Below, in pieces: positions 1 to 9,600 of a stretch of DNA of 64,000 bases (its first letter is position 1; each line of letters starts with the position of its first letter). Origin of the DNA: Lotus japonicus (Eukaryota > Streptophyta > Magnoliopsida > Fabales > Fabaceae); NCBI RefSeq assembly GCF_012489685.1, contig NC_080041.1, positions 106,609,760 to 106,673,759 of the forward strand, given 5' to 3'. Below the pieces are notes generated by a model, which saw only the letters and a program-made list of their open reading frames with translations, was not told where the DNA came from and searched no databases. The translations under genes were made by a program, and so were the position numbers.

Positions 1-2902
1 CCTCTTCCGGCAGTCAAGAATCTTGACTAGTTCTTTAAGACACCATTTAGAGTCTGCAAAGTTTTCCGACAAAACAACAATTGCAAACCTTGATTCTTCA
101 ATGGCTTCAAGAAGTTTCTCAATTGGGGCTCCACCCTCCAATGCTTCATTATCTTTGAAGGTCTCAAATCCCTCTTTGCATAAAGCATCATAGAGATGAT
201 TTGTGAAAGTCTCCCGAGTATCCTTTCCTCTAAAACTGATAAAAATTTGGTAGCGGGCTGTTGAGTGGCTTAGACTGACTAATGATTCTTGCCACTTCTC
301 AATAGACTTATTTTTCAAGGAAAACGCCACGTCTTTAATTAAACCCGGTAAGCCATTGCATTTAAAAGCAACATCCTGTACCACTTTAAATAGATCAATC
401 TGGGAGTCAACGCCTGAAAGTTTTTGTAGCAGGGAAAAAGCTTCCTCATTAGATAAGGGCTCGAGAGGAATCAAATGATCACATCCCATCAAGATGCAGT
501 CTGTCTCATTACGTGCAGTCAAAAGGAACTTGTACTGTTTACTATTATAAGGAACACCTAATTCTTGCAGTTTAGACTTCGACGGAAAATTATCCAAGAT
601 AACAAGAGTAGTTCGATCCTTCCTTTCTAATGCCAAAATTATTTTCATTATTCTCGCACCATCATTGTCATCTTTTTCAAACACGTTCAAGGAGCTAGCA
701 ATTCCCACTCGAATGCTCTTGATATCTTGATTCTCAGACACGGTGAGAAATACCACTCTACGAAAAATCTTTTCATACTCTTCTATCTCAGCTTTCAGTA
801 ATGCTGTTTTACCAGAGCCTCTCTTTCCATACAATCCAAGTACATAGCAATTATCATCTTTTAGTCCCTTTATAATTTTCTGTGAAGCCACTTTTGTGGA
901 GTTGAAATAATACCCAAAGTTTCCGGAAGGAAAGGATTGTAAACTTGAACTAGGAGTTGGTAATGCAATCTGATCATGGCAAGTATCATGTTGTACTTGT
1001 GCCTCCAAGTGTTGATATGGACTATCTTTTGAAGAATTGTACTTCTCCCCCTCCTGCACCATCTTCTCCAAGGCTTTTTTGGCATCGACCTTCTTCTTGT
1101 GCTCCTCATCCTCGACCTTGTACTTCTCCGCCTCCTGCACCATCTTCTCAATCTCCTCTTTCGAGAGTCTCCCCTCGTCATTTGTAATAGTGATATTGTT
1201 TTTCTCACCAGTAGTCTCATCTTCAGCAGAGACCTTCAGGATACCATTCTCATCAATGACAAAGCAAACATTGATCTGAGGAACACCCCTTGGAGCAGGA
1301 AGAATGCCACAAAGCTCAAATTTACCTAACAAGTTGTTGTCGCTGCTCCTTGTTCTCTCACCCTCGTACACCTTGATCAACACACCAGGCTGGTTGTCTG
1401 AGTTGGTTGAGAAAACCTGCTCCTTCTTGAATGGGATTGGACAGTTCCTTGGAATCAGGACAGTCATGACACCACCAGCAGTTTCCACACCAAGTGAAAG
1501 GGGAATGACATCCACCAACACAAGATCCTTAACCTTCTCATGACTCTCATGACTCAAGATAGCAGCCTGAATAGCAGCTCCATAAGCAACAGCCTCATCT
1601 GGGTTGATGCTCTTGCAGAGCTCCTTCCCGTTGAAGAAATCCTGCAACAGCTGCTGCACTTTTGGGATCCTAGTAGACCCACCAACAAGAACAACATCAT
1701 GGACACTGCTCTTGTCCATCCTAGCATCCTTCAAACACTTGTCAACTGGCTCCATGCACTTCGTGAAGAGGTCCATGTTGAGCTCTTCAAACTTTTCACG
1801 AGTGATATCAGTGTATAAGTCAACACCTTCATACAACGAGTCAATCTCAATGGTGGTCTGTACAGTGGATGAGAGAGTCCTCTTTGCCCTTTCACATGCG
1901 GTCCTCAACCTTCTTAAAGCCCTCGGGTTCCCACTAATGTCCTTCTCGTGCTTCCTCTTGAACTCCTCAACAAAATTGTTCACCATCCTGTTATCAAAGT
2001 CCTCACCTCCAAGATGCGAGTCACCCGCAGTGGAATTAACTTCAAAGACACCATCTTCAATGGTTAAAAGAGAGACATCAAAAGTACCACCACCAAGGTC
2101 AAAAATCAACACATTGATCTCATCATCACCGGTGTCACTCTTGTCAAGGCCATACGCAATGGCAGCCGCTGTAGGTTCATTAAGTATACGCATGACATTG
2201 AGGCCTGCAATGACACCAGCATCCTTGGTGGCCCGGCGCTGGGAGTCATTAAAATACGCCGGGACAGTAACAACAGCATTCTTCACAGCAAAACCAAGAT
2301 AAGCCTCAGCAATCTCACGCATCTTGCTAAGGACCATGGAGGAAATCTCCTCAGCTGTGAACTTCTTCTCCTCATTCTTGTAGCTAACAACAATCATAGG
2401 CTTGTCGGCTGAACCAGCAATAACCTCGAATGGCCATAGCTTGATGTCACTCTGAACTGAATCATCAGAGAAACTCCTTCCAATCAAACGCTTAGCATCT
2501 ACAACCACATATTCAATTCAATTCAATTCAACTAACCAATAACTCCATCACACAACTACTTACTGCATAATGTTAACAGATTCATACATTCATTCAAACA
2601 GACATTTCGTCGAACAATTCGAGTGCATTATCAAAACAAGCAAAATGTGAAGCTAAAACAGAGGAAGGGGATGATGCTATACCGAAGACAGTATTGGTGG
2701 GGTTTCTGGTGACCTGGCTCTTGGCGGCATCACCGATTAAGCGTTCGGAATGAGTGAAAGCGACGTAAGAAGGGGTGGTACGGTTGCCCTGGTCGTTGGC
2801 GATGATTTGGACGGCGTCGTGCTGCCACACTCCGACGCAGGAGTAGGTGGTGCCGAGGTCGATTCCGATGATAATAGGACGCTTTGCTTTACCGGCGGCC
2901 AT
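1..2902 (-). CDS. Hsp70-NB-ARC-TIR fusion gene, copy 1 (3' end beyond window)
   Basis: Exon 1 is 2683-2902 (start MAAGKAKRP, then [14 protein letters not shown], the Hsp70 phosphate loop). A 184-bp GT-AG intron splits the Asp codon before AKRLIGR, the usual HSC70 intron position. Exon 2 runs from 2498 to the window edge with no stop over 832 codons. In order it encodes the Hsp70 ATPase domain ([24 protein letters not shown]), the interdomain linker ([11 protein letters not shown]), the beta substrate-binding domain, a stub of the helical lid, an NB-ARC module ([31 protein letters not shown]) and most of a TIR ([20 protein letters not shown]). The lid stub ([16 protein letters not shown]), absent from the other copies, is flanked by two near-identical EKMVQE(A/G)EKY units. 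Lid remainder and EEVD are missing. The TIR end and exon 3 lie left of base 1. Intact where visible. Biochemical role is inferred from the families only. Confidence 0.9.
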
Positions 2903-3409
2903 AGATATCTGAGAATGAAGAAAGAGAAGAACAGAGAAATGGTTGTTAGTGTGAGAAGAGAAGGAAGAAGAAAAGTGAAGTGAAGAGAAGAGACAGAGTA
3001 ATGGTTAGTTATTTAATTGAACTCCTGTGGGGTCTGAATCATTTCACGCCACAATCGTTTTGTTACTTTTAAAAGTCTAATGAATGCAACACGGTTTGCC
3101 AGCTCATCCCGTTACTTAGTTGACATTTGGGTTTGGGTTTTGGTTAACTATATGGAGACTACACTCTACATAGCTTTATTTATACCAATAATGATTCTTT
3201 CACACCTCTAAGAGAGGTGGAAAGAGGTGGAATGAGGAGAGAGATAGGAAGAAAATAAAAAGTAAGAGAGAGAAAGTATGAGATGTGATAGATGATAAGA
3301 GGAGAGAGATAGAAATAAAAATAGGTGGAAATGAAGTGTTTATAAAATGAGGTGTGTACATATCATTACTCTATCTATACAAGCAGCAGTAATATGTAAA
3401 TAGTATTGA
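2903..3409 (-). other. 5' flank of copy 1
   Basis: The first ~100 bases upstream of the copy 1 ATG are CT-rich when read in gene orientation, as expected for a plant 5' UTR. Beyond that lies low-complexity purine-rich DNA (about 3205-3350, many GAGAGA and GGTGGAA runs). No clear tandem heat-shock elements and no convincing TATA box could be assigned. Confidence 0.4.
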
Positions 3410-3725
3410 CCACATTCAAACACCTCATTTTTGTGGTAGTTTTTTAGTTACTGTTACTAAATGAAAAGCTTTGTTGAAAATGCTGAAATGTTTAACTGAA
3501 TTTAGTACAATTGATAATCTCTCTATTTATAGAGAGCTAACAAGCTTGCATAAGAAGCTAACTAATTCTGTTATGCCAGCTCAGCTTAACAACTAACTCT
3601 GTTATACTAACAACTAATCTTGATAGCTAGAATAACTAACTTCACAGCAGTAACTTATCAGTTACTTATCAGAAACTATATAGTATACTCTAATAAGCTT
3701 TGATAAAACATGTGTTTCTTCTGCT
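3410..3725 (-). mobile_element. possible LTR relic
   Basis: On the minus strand this stretch has the look of a Copia-type LTR: repeated GTTAGTT and TAACTGATAAG motifs and a TATA-like CTCTATAAATAGAG (about 3518-3537). No primer-binding site, polypurine tract, partner LTR or target duplication was found, so this is a weak call. It directly abuts the TIR relic. Confidence 0.3.
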
Positions 3726-3727
3726 TT

Positions 3728-3965
3728 CTGCTTTCTGGCGATTAAGAATCATGACAAGTTCTTTATGAGACTATTTAGAGTTTGCCAAGTTTTCAAACAA
3801 ACAAAAGTTGCTAATTAACCTTGATTCTTCAAGGGCTCCAAGAAGTTTCTCAAGTGGGGTTCCGTCTTCCAATGATTGATCGATCAACTTTGAAGACCTG
3901 GAATCCCTCATTACGCAGAGCATCATATAGATAGATGCTTTGTGAAAGTTTGACTGTTGTGTTGG
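3728..3965 (-). pseudogene. TIR-domain relic of a fifth fusion copy
   Basis: This block aligns base by base with the TIR segment of copy 1 (bases ~5-230): the regions for KILDCR, LKELV, the SRFAIV stretch, KLLEAIEES, the BB-loop region and DALC are all recognisable. It carries several small indels (for example an extra GATC in the BB-loop part and an inserted AATT) that destroy every reading frame. No Hsp70 or NB-ARC sequence accompanies it. To the right it ends abruptly at a LINE-like sequence. It is best read as the leftover of another array member. Confidence 0.75.
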
Positions 3966-4369
3966 GGATTTGTTGGGCGACTAGAAAAAACAGAAACATA
4001 GACTGAACAGAACATAAAGTTCCACAATACACTTGACTGATTAGAAAAAACATAAAATTTGAATTGTTTTCGAGAAGTCTCTCAAGTGGGTAGGACACAC
4101 CCACAATACAGTTCCACAATACACTTGACTGATTAGAAAAAACAGAAACATAGACTGAACAGAGCATTGCTACACAACACGGGTAGCACACAGCTTGGAG
4201 CCTGCTAAAACCCGAATCACAAACCAACCATATTCAAACAATTCTTTCTTTCATCAGAGAAGAGATCCACGCATCCTCCAAGCAAGCAATTTATCCACAA
4301 CTAAATTCAACAAGCCAAGGTACATTATATTCAAAAACATCCCAGGCAGTACCGTGCATGGATTAACGC
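3966..4369 (-). repeat. LINE 3' flank with internal direct repeats
   Basis: A segment containing TTCCACAATACACTTGACTG and the following GATTAGAAAAAACA occurs twice (about 4018-4051 and 4109-4144), and GAAACATAGACTGAACAGA occurs twice (about 3990 and 4146). The remainder is non-coding. Its position directly 3' of the LINE reverse-transcriptase remnant suggests a rearranged LINE 3' UTR. Confidence 0.45.
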
Positions 4370-4940
4370 TCATTTGAATTGTCTGTGTCTTGCTCTCAGC
4401 CAGTTCCAGGACCTTAGTTGGGCCAACTCAAACATCCTTTCTGAATCCTGTTGACCATTGCTAAAGATAATACAATTTCTTGTCAGCCAGATGGTCCACG
4501 CCATTACCAACCAAATAGTTTTAGCACCTTGTCTCGATTTGCTTGTCAAGAGCTCATTCCCAAACTGAACGAAATGCAGGGTACACGTCTCTGGATCTGC
4601 TGTGAGGATTCCCAGCCATCTATGACAAAGCTGCCAAATATAATTAGAGATCGGGCAGTGAATGAGGAGGTGCTGTAAGGTTTCTTCCCCGATTGTGCAT
4701 AATACACAAGTTAATGAATCAGTACTGTTAGGCAGCATCCCCCTTCGTAGTAAGTTATCCTTTGTTTATAATCTCCCCCACGGCACTCTCCAGTCAAAAG
4801 CAAGGATACTTGAAGGCGCTGCGCCTCGCCACAGAGATACAAACTTTAGAATTGGCTCTTCATCATCCTCCAAACCCTGCAGGAGGTTAAAAGCAGATTT
4901 CACTGTGTAAGGCCCTTCAGGATTTGCCAACCAAATCCAG
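4370..4940 (-). pseudogene. LINE reverse transcriptase C-terminal fragment (zf-RVT region)
   Basis: The minus strand reads YTVKSAFNLLQGL, then FVSLWRGAAPSS, FDWRVPWGRL, a TAA stop, TKDNLLRRG, then CVLCTIGEETLQHLLIHC. This is the conserved end of plant non-LTR retrotransposon reverse transcriptases, including the zinc-binding CxxC...HLxxxC motif (zf-RVT) at about 4640-4705. The downstream part is open to 4370. Endonuclease and catalytic RT domains are absent, so this is a 5'-truncated, dead insertion, typical of LINEs. Confidence 0.8.
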
Positions 4941-5059
4941 CTTTAGTCGGTCCTTTTGTTATCCTTTCTATCTTGTGTTGCACTCACCGAAAGAGAATCT
5001 GAAATCTCTCTTCTGGTTTATTTTTTTTAAGTAAAAAATTATTGTTATAGTAATATAGA

Positions 5060-6335
5060 GGCTTAAAAGCACATTTGGTCTCCCACGAATGAGATTTGTG
5101 CAAAATGAGTCCCTAAACAATTTTTTTAACATTCTCAGTCCCCCACGTTAACTCCCGTTACCAGTTTTGGTCCTTATTGTTTTTCTGTCAAAAATCTAAC
5201 GATTTCTGGAAAATCCAGAAACATTCATGCACTATTTTATCTTCTTCATACATCATTCTATGCTCTTCATACGTTCTTCAATATTTTTCAAAAAAGAAGG
5301 GAAAAGTGGAAAAGAAAAAAAACAAAATTCATAAAGCCATAACCCCACCCAAAATCTCCAACAACGTCAAAACCCCAAACCCAAAACTCCAACAACATCA
5401 AAACCCCAAACCCAAAATCTCTTTCTCAAGAGCCACCACCTCATCTCCAGATCCAAAATCTGAGCTGCCAACCTCAACCACCACAACACGTCCTCTTCTC
5501 CTTCCTTCCATAGCAGCCTTCTAACATCCAACCTTCAAAGCTCCTGCTCCTCTTCTCATAAGAACCACGACCACTTCTCTCCCCCGAATCACCACCACAG
5601 CCGCTTCCTCTATCCAAATCGCATCGCCGCTGCTCTGTATTCCCCTTTCCAGCGCCGTCGAGACCTCACTCAGCCACCTTCGACCCAAATCGCGGCCTTC
5701 TCTCTCGTTAATGGTGTTTTATTTCGAGTTTTCTTTTCAGATCTGGATGGTGGGTTTGGTGTAGGTTGAGGATGGGTTTCCAGATCTGCTTTGTTGGCTC
5801 GTTTTTTGCTCCATTACGAGGATTTGCTGTTATGACTTTTGGTGACAATCTCACTTGGCATCATCTTTTGGGATTTGGATGCTTGCTGATTTGTTTTTTG
5901 GTTGAGTTATGATTTTTTTGCTGCTGTTTGTGTCCATGAATTGGGAGTTGTGATTTGGGATGAGGAAACCCTAGATCTGGTTCTGAGCATGAGTTTCTGA
6001 TCATTGATTTTAAGGTTTTTGGTGAATTAAATGGAAGAAAGGGTTGTGATGATGAATTATTTTATTTTCTGGATTTAATGTTGGAGAAGATGATCAACAT
6101 AAAGGAGGATGGAGATGAAGATTCAAGATTATTTTAATTTTAATTAAATTTATCAATTTAAATATTATTAAAAAATTCCACGTAGGCAAAAACCGTTAGT
6201 TTTCTAACGGAAAAGATAAAAGGGATCAAAACTGATGACGGAGTATAACGTTGGGGATCAATAATGCTATTTTTGAAGTTTAGGGACTCATTTTGCACGA
6301 AGCGCATTTGTGGGGACCAAAAATGCTTTTAAGCC
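5060..6335. mobile_element. Mutator-like non-autonomous element
   Basis: Ends are long inverted repeats of more than 100 bp, beginning GGCTTAAAAGCACATTTGGT on the left and ending with the diverged complement CAAAAATGCTTTTAAGCC on the right. Flanks TAATATAGA (5051-5059) and TAATATAAA (6336-6344) match at 8 of 9 positions, as expected for a 9-bp Mutator-type target duplication. The interior (about 5320-5960) is relatively GC-rich and resembles a captured 5' UTR or promoter region, with CCCAAACCC repeats at 5342-5420. No transposase was seen. Confidence 0.75.
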
Positions 6336-6608
6336 TAATATAAACTTACAAACAATATCAGAAAATGTATGATATGGTCACCCCTTACAAACAAAAAATG
6401 TCAGAAAATATATCCCCACCATCATAAGAACATCTTACAACTGAAATAATTATTGAAATAGTCTTCAAACCATTAAATCACGATTCCACCAATAGATTAG
6501 AAGCGATCTGATTGATTTCTATATACACCAATCACACTTGAATTAAAGCTTAACCCTTACCAAATCATTGCCTGCTGATGGGATCCAGAAGGAATAGCAA
6601 TCTCTTTT

Positions 6609-9600
6609 CTAGTTCATATACATGCTTTGTATATGCAAACGATGTCTGTGATCACAGGCAAATTTGACAATCTTTTCAATAAATTGATCTCTGGTCCTGA
6701 AAAGGTATATAATATTTTGTCAATTTATTATAACCCAAGTGATGCCTGTTACATGCTGCCCATTTTATAAAACGTATATACAGTGGCGGAACTTCAACAA
6801 AATTACTGGGGGAGCTCAAATAAATTTAAATATATAAAATTCGAAATATTTTGTTAACAGCAAAAAAGTATTTCATAGTGAATCAAAAGTCATTTAGTCT
6901 AAGTATATATGTATTTTAATTTATATATTGATATCATATACTAAAATCCAAATCACATAAAGTGTTGTTAATCATAATGAAATAACTAAATTTCCTTACA
7001 TAAAGTAGCATAATCAAAGTCCAAGTTCAGCATAATCAATGTCAATTGTATTGAGAAAGTACTAAAATATTAGTATTTTATTTTTTTTATAAACTTGTTG
7101 GGTAAGTCCCCTACTTTTTCTCCTTTTTCTGGTACTATGAGTCTATGACGTTTTTTTTAAAGAATTTGGTACTTGAGTCTGTAACATTGACATAAGTTTT
7201 ATTAGTTTTAAATTTTTTTTTATGTGTATTAAATTACTCTCACAATTTTAACCCGTGTGTGGTGAAAGTTAAATATATTTTCAAAAATGAGGCTCCTAAG
7301 GATCAAAGACTCAACATATAATTTAACAACAACTTTTTACCACTGCAACTTACACTTGTTAGATATTATATATATGATTTTATAGACTATAATATATATC
7401 CTATATACTAAAAAAAAATTGGCCAAATCTGTGGGGGAGCTACAGCTCCCCTGTGTCAACCTTAAGGTCCGCCACTGCGTGTATAAAACTAAGTTTGATT
7501 AGATTTCACAGAAATATATGCTACCACGTACACAAGATACCAAACTGCATTGAAGCTAGATAATTGTAAAACTTTGATTTTTAAGTTAATTAAGAAGTAA
7601 AACTTGAACATCACACTTGCAATATAGCATGTCCGACAAAATTCTTTGTTAACAAAGTCGCGTTAAATAAATGAAAATATAAAAATTAGAGAAGTGCTTG
7701 CAACTCTTTTTTTTGAAACACTCTCTACAACAATCTTTTATTAATTGGTTGAAATTTAAGTGAATTTTATATTATTAGTGGACCATCCACAAAATTTAAT
7801 CAATGAATATATGAGAGTACCGAAGAAAATGTTAAAAAAGTGTTATTAGCCTTTTCCATATAAAAAATGGGTTAGTATTAAACAGCTTGTGTCAGTAGAT
7901 GAGACACCATTTATGAAATTTAACTAAGAATGATGTATTTGGGTAATAGATTTTAATGGATTAATGTATTAATTCATAGGATTTTTTTTCTAAAAAAAGT
8001 GTGAAATCCAGTTTTTTTTTTTAAATCAAAAGAATATACTACAAATTTATCCACAAACAAAAAGACTATAGAATATTAAAATTCCCCTGCAGCTACTTTT
8101 ACCAGATAATTTTAGTGCAAAATAAATTATTTCAAATTCTACATTATTACTTAAAATTTAAAAAATCTACCATCACTACCAGAAAACAGTCTAGTAGCGA
8201 CCATCGATTTATCCTCTCTCTCACTAACACCTTCATTTTAAAATATTTCTTCAAACAGGTTTTATAAATGATACTAATAAAAAGTCATAAATTTTATTTT
8301 TCTAAATTTTAAAATAACTAATCCAAAAATAAACTGATATTGTAAACTATAAATTAGTTTCAAAAAAACCTGCATTTCACCCTATATATTTTTTTGGAAA
8401 GTGCATTTCACCCTATATTAATTACCTAAAATCTAGTGTTTGGGTCGATAAGGTAATTTTTGAGAAAAAAAATTAAATCGTTGTCATATGAAATATAATA
8501 TTGAAGGACTAAATTTAATGAAAGAGAAATTTAAAATAACTAAATTTGATGAAAGAGAGTTTTTATAGACTAAAAATCATGTGAAAAATATACGTGGACA
8601 CCTATATGTAATTAGGATTGTCACGTGGGTTGATGATTGGATAAAAAATATTTCAAAAGTAAGATTATACTGATCAAAAAATTCCAAGAACTAAAAATTA
8701 TGAACTATTTTTATATGGACCGTTTTACATTATGGTGTGTAAGTAAGGGACCAAATACATATTTAATCCAAATTTTAAAATCACTCGTTAGAATTATTTT
8801 ATATATCCAAACAAAGTATTTCATAATTTAAAATTCCTTCAACAGACACCTAACCTAGTTAAAATTAACTACATAATCACATGCTAAATTTTAAGTTATA
8901 AAACAATTCATTCAACCGATAAATTATTCGTGAAGTCTAATTAAAAGTGTATCATGTATTCATGTGCATGGTCTTTTTTCTGTTTTTTTTAAGCTGCTTT
9001 ATACCCAAAAAAAAAAGTATATAAAAGTATACTACTTACCAATCGTGAGGCTTTTCAAATCCCGTCAGCGCACAAACATCATACAAAGCCTTCTTCCATG
9101 CTTTGATTGCATATAAATCTTTTCCATTATTTTCATGTTTGGCCATAGCATCAGCATAACTGTTTCTTACATGCCTTACGTCTGTGGGTGGCACTTCGTA
9201 GAAGATTGGCAAAACTAGCTGGTTTTTCCCCTCTTTATCCTTGCACTCAAGAATCTTGATAAGTTCTTTAAGACACCATTCAGAGTCTGCATAGTTTTTA
9301 GATAAAATGACAATTGCAAACCTTGATTCTTCAATATCATCAAGAAGTTTCTCGATTGGGACCCCACCCTCCAATGACTCATCATCTTTGAAGGTCGTGA
9401 ACCCCTCCTGGCACAAAGCATAATGGAGGTGCTTTGTAAAAACATGTCGAGTGTCACTTCCTCTAAAACTGATAAAAACCTGGTAGCGGGCGGTTGAGTC
9501 GTGGCTTAAACTAACTAATGATTCTTCCCACTTCTTTAAGGACTTCTTTTTCAAGGAAGTCGCCACCTCTTCAATAAATCCAGGTAAACCATTGCATTTG

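Noticed and set aside
870..1220. Arg-rich 116-codon minus frame
   Set aside because: It is an out-of-frame reading of the copy 1 lid/NB junction; the true frame is open through the same bases.
1604..2302. 232-codon plus frame
   Set aside because: Antisense shadow of the Hsp70 ATPase coding sequence; similar shadows occur opposite the other copies.
2903..3100. Heat-shock elements upstream of copy 1
   Set aside because: No three-unit alternating GAA/TTC array could be found; single partial matches are expected by chance.
5177..5524. 115-codon Lys/Pro-rich plus frame
   Set aside because: Simple-sequence composition inside a Mutator-like element; no domain recognised.
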